A stretch of 64,000 bases of DNA from Blattamonas nauphoetae (lineage: Eukaryota; Preaxostyla; Oxymonadida), in the NCBI GenBank assembly GCA_033064195.1, contig JARBJD010000017.1, positions 1-64,000 of the forward strand, given 5' to 3'. Shown piece after piece: positions 22,140 to 32,335 of this stretch. Under the pieces are notes generated by a model. It was not told the DNA's origin, ran no database searches, and saw nothing but the letters and a program-made list of their open reading frames with translations. The number at the start of each line of letters is the position of its first letter. The first letter of the stretch is position 1. The translations under genes were made by a program, and so were the position numbers.

Positions 22140-23800
22140 TTGCGAGGAACTACTGTCTGTAAGAACTCTGGAAGAGCGGCAACAACCGGGCTTGAGCTTA
22201 TGGGGTTCACTCTAGGAGGTCCTCATTTGCAGCGACTTTTGGCCAGATATTTGATTTCATGTGTTCAATGGTCCTTCGAATCTCCCACGAATACATACAG
22301 AATGGTGGATTCCATCTTCTGAAATGGCTGCGATGATGCTTAATTGGACATTGTCGGGCGGTGCTTCGATCAGTGTAGTTGCCATCGAACTCCCCATCCC
22401 CAGCGTTGTATGAATTACGCATTCCAACCAGTCTCGTCTATATAAATCATTCTGTCTCCACGACGCTGAAAGCCAAGGCATTCCTGGATAAACTGGAGCC
22501 GACGGGCTTAATTTTCTGGCGTGTTTGCGCTGCTGTTCCTAACTCTTAACTTGTGAAAGGTGAAAATCGGATGATTTCCAGTTTCGGGATGACTTTCTGA
22601 GAGAAGCCGACGCACTGAAGTGTGACTGATCGGATGACCTTGTTCTTTGGCTTTTGATGCAACAGTACGCAGTGGAGTTCTTGGGTTGACCCTCATTTTC
22701 CGGCTGACTTAACGTTCATGAAAGGGGTATCTACAGTCTTCGGCCTACCTCTTGGGAGTCTTGCACAGATGTTGGTTCCGGATCGGATCTGTTGAATCAG
22801 CCGTTCTGTTGTCCTCTCTGTGAGGACGCATTCGCGAGCGTATCACAGTCATGGACAAAAGTTCCTGGCACCCCAAGTCCAGGAACTTTCGCTAGTCACT
22901 ATTTGTTTTTGTTTTGCTATTCACTTCATCATCTAAAAAGAAAGTTGTTGAGAGAAAACGAAAGTGAACATACGTGTTGGGAATGAGAGAGAAAAAAAGA
23001 AGTGGTCGAAAAAAAGTGAGAAAATTAAGAACCAAACCAAAAATGATGAAATTGTAGAAACTTAGAGATTGTGTCGAGTTGATGTCATTGTCGCTGGAAA
23101 AAACGAGATCCCACGATTCCTTCGTAAAAAATCACAAACATTCGCAAGCGAATTTTGGGTGGCAGGATTTTGTGAAGTCGTTGCCCATCCGCTCTCAACC
23201 AACCAAACCCTCTCCTTGATTGTTGTTTGTCTCCTCAATCCCTCCCTGTGCGGTTTCATCATCGAATCTCTTCTCTATTTCCTCAAACAAGTCACCATCC
23301 ACTTTCCTGCCACCCAAAATTCGCTTGCGAATGTTTGTGATTTTTTACGAAGGAATCGTGGGATCTCGTTTTTTCCAGCGACAATGACATCAACTCGACA
23401 CAATCTCTAAGTTTCTACAATTTCATCATTTTTGGTTTGGTTCTTAATTTTCTCACTTTTTTTCGACCACTTCTTTTTTTCTCTCTCATTCCCAACACGT
23501 ATGTTCACTTTCGTTTTCTCTCAACAACTTTCTTTTTAGATGATGAAGTGAATAGCAAAACAAAAACAAATAGTGACTAGCGAAAGTTCCTGGACTTGGG
23601 GTGCCAGGAACTTTTGTCCATGACTGCCACGTGAAATGTTTTGTATGTCCATATTCTTCATGAAGCCGTGTTAATTTGGCCCTTTTCGCGTTTGTGGCTG
23701 CAGTAATTATTCTTGGTTGTCTGGCGGGTGCTGCGACTCGTTTTGGGACATGAACAGGGAATTCTGTTGAAGAACGAAATTGATCAGGATTTGACATTCA
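22140..23800 (-). pseudogene. Tc1/IS630-superfamily transposase relic, interrupted by a palindromic element
   Basis: On the minus strand an N-terminal part (23627-23797, ending KRAKLTRLHEEYGHTKHFTW) is followed, after the 781-bp insertion, by RGRPKTVDTP near 22750-22780. Next comes NPRTPLRTVASKAKEQGHP and SVRRLL near 22600-22690, a second helix-turn-helix of the Tc1 type. MIYIDETGWN near 22430 carries the first catalytic Asp region, and QLSIIAAISEDGIHHS near 22330-22380 resembles the strand that follows it in DDE_3 transposases. The reading frame shifts several times and stops interrupt it, so it is dead. No terminal repeats of its own were identified. Confidence 0.65.
22846..23626. mobile_element. 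Palindromic (fold-back) element with 322-bp arms
   Basis: Arms at 22846-23167 and 23305-23626 are inverted copies with no mismatch that I could find, separated by a 137-bp unique loop. The outer ends read CAGTCATGGACAAAAG, resembling Tc1-like termini. Each arm also holds a small internal hairpin (aagttcctgg...ccaggaactt). No TA or other duplication flanks it. It splits the transposase relic. A non-autonomous Tc1-like MITE, or an inverted duplication of one, fits best; an assembly fold-back artefact is possible but does not explain the unique loop and element-like ends. Confidence 0.85.
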
Positions 23801-24664
23801 TACTCTGCAAGAAATGCAGAAGAAAGATACTTCTCCGTTTTCAAGATGTTATCAAATAGTCTTCGTACTCCTGAACACTCTTCTTGGATTAAATTCATTG
23901 TCCGAAACAGTGATGGAAAGCTTCATGAATGCCTGGTGAGAAAATGAATACTACCTCTCTGTTCATAGAATAATCTGTTAGAACTGAGTGGTAGTGTCTT
24001 TTCACGAACAACCTTGCGAAGTCGTTGAATGATTGAAAAAGATGTTTGAATCATTCCAAGTGATTGTGGGTTGATCAAGATGTTTTTTACTGAAAACGGA
24101 TCATATTACCTTGATGCACCCGATAAAGTGCGAACGTGTCATGTCAAAAGAAGCCAAAGGCTTATCATGTTCCGACTCTCCAGGACGGGGGAAAATTAAC
24201 GTAATAGGGTTTTCTTCCACATTTATTTTCTACATGCGAAGTATACGTTTCGATAGAGGCCATGATCATTGGTACCAGGATGAACAACACATTTTTTTGG
24301 ATGGAACTGACCTATCCGATCTTAATACTCATTCAAACATTCACACACACCCAGAACATTTGATATGATGGATGTAATGATAGTTGCTTTCAATCATCAA
24401 ACCAAACCGTTAATTCCTTCTATTGCTCCGTATTTCACACAACTACACAGTTGTACACTGACAGGATACCCGTCCAGCCTTTCTCAACCTTTTTTTCGGT
24501 TTTATCATCGATTCAAAGTAGCCAAAGTGATCATCTATCCCAATTCGTTCAACCGTCATTTTAGTTCCTTCTTTCACCCACCGTATCATTTCGAAAAGAT
24601 CTGAATGCTTCCAATCCAAAAAGTCATCTGAATATCACGAAAGACGTGGTCACCCTGTGGATCA
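23801..24664. other. Gene-free stretch
   Basis: About 860 bp of AT-rich sequence with only short unrelated frames. Nothing recognisable on either strand. Confidence 0.4.
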
Positions 24665-25186
24665 GTGATTCCTTATTCCAAGGAGGTTGTCGACAATATA
24701 GATTTGTGGGAGAAATCCGGCCTCCATCAACCCAGTACATATTCCAATGAACTGTTTTGGAGGCTATTTGTCATCGATCCAACTTGCTCGTGTCCACAGT
24801 CCGATATCCGAAGTATGTTCTTGACTCCGGAAGATGTTTCAGGGTCGTCTGCAAGCACTGCTTGCCAACCGCTTGTCTTTCCTGCTCTGGACATCTTGCG
24901 TGTGCTCAGTCTGGTCACACAACCAGCCCTCGTTTCCATTCTCGCTCCGCTCCCAATCGACACCCATATCAAGCCAATCACTTCCATCTTCACCGTTGTG
25001 GCTGCTGTCCGTCTCATCACCATCATGGATTGTTGGACTGAGGAACACACCGAATGTGGATGTGAACGGAAGAACGAGAATCGAGGCCAACGACTATGTT
25101 TTTGTTTGGATTCAAAGTCAATCTGTCATTTGATGTTTCATTCGCATCAATTGCTCAACACGGAAGCGAAAATGAGGAAATGGTGA
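24665..25186 (+). CDS. Possible unrecognised protein or gene relic
   Basis: This is an open frame of 173 codons. The sequence around 24750-25090 has a more GC-rich, coding-like composition than its surroundings, but competing frames on both strands are also open. No domain, signal peptide or repeat is recognisable. It could be part of an eroded gene like the ABCC relic nearby. I do not assign a function, and the strand is uncertain. Confidence 0.2.
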   Translation: MIPYSKEVVDNIDLWEKSGLHQPSTYSNELFWRLFVIDPTCSCPQSDIRSMFLTPEDVSGSSASTACQPLVFPALDILRVLSLVTQPALVSILAPLPIDTHIKPITSIFTVVAAVRLITIMDCWTEEHTECGCERKNENRGQRLCFCLDSKSICHLMFHSHQLLNTEAKMRKW

Positions 25187-25462
25187 AGACTCAACCAACC
25201 CCTCGCTCGCCAATGAGCGACTAAAGTGTCCAGTCAAAGTTGCTGAGCGAGCATGTGATTCAAAAAGGTCCATCATCCACCTTTCTTCTGAATCTATTAA
25301 TTTCAAATTGAGTATTTAACTAATTTTGAGATAAATAGACCACATTCAACAGAAACAGAGTGATGTGAAAAAAGAGGGATATGTCAAATGGTAGAAAAGA
25401 AGACGTGTGTTTTTGTTGAATTAAAACGAGATGCAAGGAAGGAAAATGTCAAAAGAAGAAGC

Positions 25463-26361
25463 TTACTTTGATTTGATGAAAATTCCAGCGATTAAAACAC
25501 CGACAATGGCAAGAACGATGAGGAACAGCAAAACCACTAACAGTTTGTCCGACCAGAGACCTCGCAGAATCTGAGAAACAAGTCTGAAAATAGAGATGAT
25601 GGGTGGCAGAGAGATATACCGCTTGGCTCTGTCAAGATCGCCGTCCATCGTTTCAAGAGTTGACGCAACGCGTTCAAGTTGCTCCGTTTGAGCTTGCAAA
25701 ATAAGATTAGTTTCTTGCATGGTCTACGGAGAATGGATGAGGTGACGTGAAAAATAGACTCCATACCTCGACAGCCTGCGTTGACATGTCTGCCGTCCTT
25801 TTCAAGGATTGTTCGGTTGCCTGGAAAGATGGAAGAGAGAAAAAGAGAGACCTCAGCGGTGTTTTGAGCTGTTTCATATTTTTGCTTTTCACTTTGGAAT
25901 TGGAGCGGGACAGCGTCGCCTGAAAAGGGGGATTGATGAGAGGGTGGTGAAACCTCCTCCGGGACCAGATGCGTTGGGTGTCTGCTTGGCCTGAAATTGG
26001 GCTTTTAATTCATTAAATCTTGATTCCAGTTCGTCCTTTTTCTATAAAATGGATACGAAGAATGATGATAGTGGGGATCGACAAACATGTGTCCAGTTTT
26101 TGGCTGTAAGGTTTGTTGGCGGTCCAACCATACGGACGAGCTTTGTAAGATAACGTATATCACTGGCAATGGATTTTTCTTGATATTTCATTTCATTTAA
26201 TGGCTAGAATGCGAAGACAAAAAATGTTCACGAGAACTTCAAGAAATACGAACAATTCCTTTCTTCTTCCCAAATTGATTGATGAGATCAGAGAATTCGT
26301 TGATATGTATAGTTAGATCATCGTATGTCTTCTGAACAGTTTCGAGATGATCTGCACTCAT
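25463..26361 (-). CDS. NPSN: NPSN-type Qb-SNARE
   Basis: Exons join in frame across GT...AG introns of about 31-50 bp to give a protein of about 210 aa starting MSADHLETVQKTYDDL. The C-terminal half is a SNARE helix whose central part reads LQAQTEQLERV, closely resembling plant NPSN11 (LKAQTEQMSRV), with the layer Gln in QTEQ. A single tail anchor (LLVVLLFLIVLAIVGVLIAG) ends the protein, followed by FIKSK. The N-terminal region is helical (MKYQEKSIASDIRYLTKL). NPSN proteins are Qb-SNAREs of the endomembrane/plasma-membrane system found in plants and many protists and lost in animals and fungi. Exon 1 is 26254-26361 and the stop is at 25463. The family call rests on the SNARE motif and anchor. 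Confidence 0.82.
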
Positions 26362-26683
26362 GAATTAAAAAAATAGAATGGGGACTCAAATCTCGAGAAG
26401 CAAAGGATCAAAACACCACAAAGGTTGTACTTCTATCTTGTAGAGATCTCATAACATCCATTTCTCCATACCCCTCTTCGTCTCTTTTTGAACACGACTC
26501 CAAAATTTATGCGTGTTGAGTTTTGAGACGATAGACTCGTTTTGTGACAGGTCACACATCCGTAAACACAAGAATTACATGTCAGAATGTCCTCATCTCA
26601 ACTGTTCTTCCACGACTAACAATTGTCTGAATGACATGTAGTTGTTTTCGAATAAGGCCCACGATTTTGAGGCTTTTTTCGAA
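26362..26683. other. Intergenic stretch before tRNA
   Basis: About 320 bp, AT-rich. No gene seen. It must contain the promoter of the minus-strand SNARE gene. Confidence 0.4.
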
Positions 26684-26756
26684 GGGGCTGTAGATCAATT
26701 GGTAGATTGCACGCTTTGCATGTGTGAGGCACGGGGATCGAAACCCCGCAGCTCCA
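26684..26756 (+). tRNA. tRNA-Ala (UGC)
   Basis: The 73-nt sequence folds as a cloverleaf. The acceptor GGGGCTG pairs with CAGCTCC with one G-U, followed by discriminator A. The anticodon stem CACGC/GTGTG encloses the loop TTTGCAT with anticodon TGC. The T arm is CGGGG-ATCGAAA-CCCCG, which differs slightly from the usual TTCGA T loop. The D arm carries AATTGGTAGA. There is no intron and no encoded CCA, as usual in eukaryotes. The acceptor contains the G3-U70 wobble pair recognised by alanyl-tRNA synthetase. Confidence 0.95.
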
Positions 26757-26764
26757 TTTTTTTT
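26757..26764 (+). terminator. RNA polymerase III terminator
   Basis: Eight T residues directly follow the tRNA discriminator base, the standard polymerase III stop signal. Confidence 0.85.
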
Positions 26765-27346
26765 GTGTTCTGATTGAAAAGACCACTTTTTTTCAACCAT
26801 TCGTCGAACTCATATTTTACATGACGAAATGCTGTAGGATAATTCACGATTAGTGACAAGCTCTTTCATGTACTTTTCGGTCACTCTTGATGATTCATGA
26901 ACGAACGTCTCTTTCAGACCATTCTTTTCTTCCAAGTTTCTCATCAAGATCAAATGAACAATGAACATATCCGAAGGATTTGTTTAGATCATCAGTAGTA
27001 TCACAATCCCCGCTGATAATGAAGAGACAGGGTGAAGATGATAGTGAGCAAGCACGCAACCATCTTTCAGACTTGTAAAACACAAATATGATGGAAAATA
27101 CACAACAAGGCATCGTACATTGTGATGTGGATTATTGTGATTCGATTATGAGAGAAAATTTTGGTTCTATTCTGACTCGGGCTGTGAAGTTGGGTACAAG
27201 GTGGTATCCTGTTTGTCAAAAACAACCTTTGCCAAAAGAATAGGTTGACATCAGGTTGGCCTTTATTGTGAATGATTTCCCGCTGGGAGATTGTGAGATC
27301 CTGATCGAACCCGTCATTTATTTTTCTCTTTTAAACTTGACTCTTC
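26765..27346. other. Intergenic stretch upstream of kinesin-10
   Basis: About 580 bp without a convincing gene. A 72-codon minus-strand frame is present but shows no family resemblance. The kinesin promoter should lie at its right end. Confidence 0.4.
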
Positions 27347-30067
27347 ATGGAGATAAATGATGCTAAAATTCGAACAGTGATCCGCATCAGACCATTTCTC
27401 CCTTCTGAAGATGTCGAACGATGCTTAAACGTACTCAAAGATTCAACTTCGGGTGGAAAAGCGACACATCTTCAAGTTTTTGATCGTGTCACTTTCCAAA
27501 CCAATACATCTCGCTTTGATGGATGCTATGATGAAGACAACACCCAAATGGATCTTTTTTCTGCAGAAATTCAACCTTCTCTGTCTCATTGTTTCAATGG
27601 GATCAACTTCACTGTCTTCGCGTATGGAATGACAGGTTCTGGTAAAACATTCACAATGCAAGGTCCTCCAAACAACCCTGGTTTTTTTTCTTCTTGAGCC
27701 ATTTTCTTAGGAATTATTCCTCTTCTTGTCCAGGATTTGTTCCGACAAGCCAAGACTCACGGATTGGGTTCAAAGAAAGTGACAATAGAATTAGGATTCG
27801 TGGAGATATATACTGAGAAAATTCGTGACTTACTCAATCCTGCATCAATAGATCTTCAACTCAGAGAAGATATCGACAAAACAATTTTTGTTGCTGGACT
27901 TACCTGGAAACCTTTGAATACTTCATCAGATTTCACAAAGGAATATGCTCAGGGATGCCAAAATCGAACAGTAGCTGCAACTAGATTGAATGCAGAGTCG
28001 TCTAGGTCTCATGCAGTTGTCATGTTAAGAGTGAAGAAAACTGATGGAAACAAGCTTCTCACATCAAAAGTCAATCTCATTGATCTTGCAGGGAGTGAGG
28101 ACAATCGTAAAGTTTGAAATTTAATCATTATTGTTCTTTCAGACTGGAAACACTGGAATGAGAATGACAGAGAGCTCCGCGATTAACCGGAGTTTGATGA
28201 CGCTTGGAAGAGTCATTCAAGCCATTAACACTAACGATGTACTGATATTTTTCTTAATAATTACTATTGTCTGTCTATTTCACCTTCAGACACGCCCTCC
28301 ATATCGTGAGAGCAAGCTGACACGCCTACTCCAAGATTCACTTAGTGGTGGTGGTCAAAGTGTTGTAATTGGATGTCTATCTCCCTCTCCCAAGTTCTTG
28401 AGTGATTCGTGTAAGACCATTGAGTTCACTCGGAGTACAGGAAAGATCAACACAAAAATGGTGATGCACGCCGAAGAAAGTATGCTGTCCACAGCCATTT
28501 TCATTTTCTATCCATTGCAGTTGCTTTTTGGTTGTGTCCATCTCAGACAACAATGACAGTGCAAGATGTGGAGGGCAAGATGGTTGAGATGAAGAAGATC
28601 CAGCCTCAGAGAGGAAGAACGGCTGCAGCAGCATCACAAAATACAGTTCGATCGAGCAAAGAAACAGGGATGAGCACCGAAAAGCTCATCCAGTCCCTTC
28701 GAAGCATCCCGCGATTGAAGGAAGTGCTCGACATCCTTGTCAAGGAGCAGCTCGAAAGCCAGAAGGGCCGAGTGGAGCAGCTGGAGGAGACCATCCAGCT
28801 CCTCACCCAGGCTGTGTTTGGGAGTGAGTCTGGCGGTGACTCGAGCCATCCTGCAGCGAAAAAGATCGACAGGCAACCGCGAAAGAGCACGGACAGCATC
28901 CAATCCAACCACTCGCTCGTCGTCCCCGGAACGAAGAAGAGCGAGAAGGAGAAGCGGAAGGAAGAACAGGACAAGAAGTTTGCTGCACTCCAACACCAAC
29001 TCACCCAAATCCCATCAAAACACGCCCGCCGACCAGCCTCCGCAGGGACAGCCCATCCTCAAAACAAAGACGCAACCGCTCGACCCAACCAGCCTCTCCC
29101 CAACACCGCTGCGAAGACTTCTCGCCAGCCACAGTCCCCGTTTGCCAAGCGTGTGCAGCAGCTCACCTCACTCTCTGCACAGAACCCCAAACACCCTCGC
29201 CTGAACGCTGCCCCCTCCCAACCCAACCGAGACGATGTGAAGCGGACAGTCCGTTTTGCTGTTGACTCGTCTGCCTCTCAATTCCCACAACCTCCCAGCG
29301 GCGAGAGCAGTGCTGCTCAAGCGATGACCCCAACCACCAAGCTGCGGAGGGTGTTTGACCTGATCGCAGAAAGTCGGAAGGCCGAGCGCGACCAAAAACC
29401 AGCCGAGGCAATCGAGCTCCTCCAGCGTGCTCTGCAGATGTGCCCGCAGGACAAGAAGATTCGGGAGCGGATCGACAAGCTTCAGGAGCAGCATCCAGAC
29501 ATCATTGTGAAGCAGAAGAGAGGAGTCCCGACGACCAATCCACTTCTGAGCGGGAAGGAGAACAGGCCCAACGCGACCCAGTTTGCATTCAACGTCCTCA
29601 ACTCCCCCTCTCCGATCCGCAGAGTCGGGAAGGGCATGGCCAGCGGGAAGAGAGCACCGGCGTCAGGAGCGTACGACGATTCCCTCGCCACGCCTTTCTT
29701 TGGGCGGCAGGCGGAAGAGTCGGAGTGGGTGAACGAGGAAGAGAGCGCGTCGGAGGAGAAGAAGCCGAAGGAGAGGAGGAAGAAAGCCCGCAAGATCGAG
29801 CGAGAGGAGGACGAGACGCAGAGTGCGTTTGAGCAGCGAGTGGTCCATCTTTTGAACACGGGCGACGTGAAGCAGCTGATGCAGCTGGGTGGAGTGGGGA
29901 AGAAGAAGGCCGAGCTCATCCTCTTCCACCGCGAAAACGGACGAGTCTTCTCAGCCATCGACGACCTCCGTCTCGTTCTTGTAACGGAAGACAAACTTGC
30001 ACAGTTAAAAGGCCTCCGAACGACAAACATCAACGAAGAACCCAGTCTCTTCGCAATAGATGACTAA
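27347..30067 (+). CDS. KIF22: Kinesin-10 family motor (KIF22/Kid-like)
   Basis: Five exons (27347-27680, 27711-28111, 28143-28238, 28290-28479, 28521-30067) join in frame to 855 aa, with introns of 30-51 bp. The N-terminal motor (residues about 6-345) has the P-loop GMTGSGKTFTM, switch I NAESSRSHAV, switch II NLIDLAGSE and RESKLTRLLQDSLSGG. A Lys/Pro-rich linker follows. The last about 70 residues form a helix-hairpin-helix (VVHLLNTGDVKQLMQLGGVG, then KKKAELILFHRENG), the DNA-binding module that marks kinesin-10/KIF22 chromokinesins, which push chromosome arms toward the spindle equator. POC1 follows on the same strand after about 157 bp. The P-loop has Met where many kinesins have Gln. Confidence 0.93.
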
Positions 30068-30224
30068 ATAAGACACCTCACACATCTTCATTCAAATTAT
30101 TTTCATCATTTAAACATTTCACCCATTTTTGATTTCATCATTTAGCCAATGCATGTGCTTGTATCAATCTTGGTGAAGATCTGGCCCTGCATTTTGTTCT
30201 TTCTTCAAATTCACTCACGAAACA

Positions 30225-32132
30225 ATGTCCATCAGGACATCCGAGTCCCTCCCAAACGAGGTTTTCACCTATTTTGTCGAAATCTTTCATTTTTAAGTCA
30301 TGCTTTCTTGAAAGGACGTTTCGTGGACATAACGGAAAAGTCACAAGTGTTTCTTTTGATCCGAAAGGAACTCGGCTTGTTTCTGGAGGAACTGACAACA
30401 ATGTGATGATGTGGCACTTTAAGGAGAGTTATCGTGCATATAGGTACCGAAATGCGAAGCCAATTTCAAGTGTCAAATTTGCTCCAAGCGGGACAGTCGT
30501 TGTCTCTGCATCTCTTGATGGAACTGTTAAACTACGAACACCAACAGCGTATGTCTTCCATTTTTCTTTTGATTTATTCTCTCCGACTGTTCCATACAAT
30601 TCTTTCCGTCATTCATTCCTTTTCCTTGAACATCTCGAATTTTCTTCTCAAATGTGCAACATCACGCAGTGAAGGAAGATGTCAGAGTATTTCAGCTCAC
30701 GTTTCTGCAGTAAATGGCCTCGATATCTCATATGACTCACAACAATTTGTGACATGCGCTTTTGACAAAGCAGTGAAACTATGGTCTCTCAACCAAGCCC
30801 GTTTCGTCAGTTCTTTCACCGGTCATACCAATGTTGTGAGATCTTGTGCATTTTCACCAGGTACTTTTGAACTATTTCACAATCAAATTTCATCTTCCCT
30901 CTCTCCATTTTAGATGCCAGATTGATTGCTTCTGGTGGTGACGACAATGTAGTCAAAGTTTGGAGTGCTCCAGATAATGCTTGTCTCCAAACTCTTCATG
31001 GACACATCGAGTTTGCACTGTTCTCTAAAGATCATGACTTTTCTTTCTTTCTGCGTGAACGTAGTGCTATTACCGCAGTTTCATTTCATCCGAGCGGTAG
31101 TTGTGTTGCAGCATGTTCTAAAGATAGAACAGTCCATATTTGGGATCTCAGAATGAATCAACTCCTCCAGCGGTATATCGCACACAACGAAGCCGTAAAC
31201 AATCTAGCCTTTCATCCAAATGGTGATTTCATGGTCACAGTTTCCGATGATACACTTATCAATGTCTGCGGATCCATTATTTTCAATCTCTCTTCATGTA
31301 GCTCTGGGATCTCTCTTCTGGCCTTCTTTCAACTTCACTCACCCTCCATTCTACCCCTGTACACGGGCTTGCCTTCTCTGAGGGTGGTGATTACTTTGCA
31401 ACTGGAAGCGACGACGGAACAATCCATGTCATCCAGTGCGACACCACCCACGCACATGTCGATCCGTCTCTGAACGCCGAAGAAAAAGAGGCTCGGGACC
31501 TCATCACCAAAGATCACACTCGATCCGCAGCACCTCCGCCATCGTCAGAACAGCCTCCTCGGCGTTACGTCTACCCCGCACGCAAGCAGAGCCCGAGCAC
31601 AGGCATCAGGAAAGGAGGATCACGCCCAACATCAGCAGCGGAGAGGAAGACACAATGGGCAGAACACGCTCCCGCCTCTCGAGCGGCCGCTCACACTCCG
31701 TCCGTCGTCCCGTCTCACACAAAGCTTGGTCCTCAGCCTCCATTCCCTCAGCCGGCGTACGAAGACTACATTTCACCCACTCCAAAGAAGATCGACGGAT
31801 TGATTGACGAGAGGAGGGAAGACAGGCGTGTCAGACACTCCACCACTTCTGAGCATTCCTCACGGAGCGAACGGAATCAAATCCGCAGCCAGCCAAATTC
31901 TCAGGCGGCTCCCCACGACGATGTCCAGATCGAAACTGATGACACTGCTCTCCTGGAGCAACTTGATGCACAGCAGGAACAGATTGAACTACTCACGAAA
32001 AATATGGAGGTGATGAACGTTCGTTACCGTGGAATGGAAGAAAGGCTTCAGTCGCTAGATATTCTTGTCCGACGTCTGCCTTCGTTTATTTTCATATTTT
32101 CAGAACTTCTCACTCGGTTGCAGTCGGAGTAG
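30225..32132 (+). CDS. POC1: POC1 centriolar WD40 protein
   Basis: Exon 1 encodes MSIRTSESLPNE (30225-30260) and a 37-bp intron leads to SCFLERTFRGHNGKVTSVSF. Spliced exons give seven WD40 repeats of POC1 type, for example GGTDNNVMMWHF, SYRAYRYRN, ASGGDDNVVKVW, VSFHPSGSCVAA, VHIWDLRMNQLL and FATGSDDGTIHVI. A disordered linker follows, then a C-terminal coiled coil (LLEQLDAQQEQIELL) matching the short helical tail of POC1. POC1 binds inside centrioles and basal bodies and stabilises the triplet microtubules. Introns are mostly 30-50 bp, the last only 30 bp. It sits between kinesin-10 and POC5 on one strand. The 5' part is AT-rich and intron-bearing, the 3' part GC-rich. Confidence 0.92.
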
Positions 32133-32335
32133 TCTCAAAGATGATCTTCTTTTGTTTTTTCAAGTCACGCATTTCATCATCTTATTTTTTCAAGCTGATT
32201 AACAACGAGCAGTTCAATCAATGAAAAATCACGGATTTCACTCATAATTGTCTCATACACAAATTCTTGTCGACAATAGTAAATAGAATGGGTATTTTGA
32301 ATCTTTCGTTTCATTTGATGGATACAGTATCAGAT

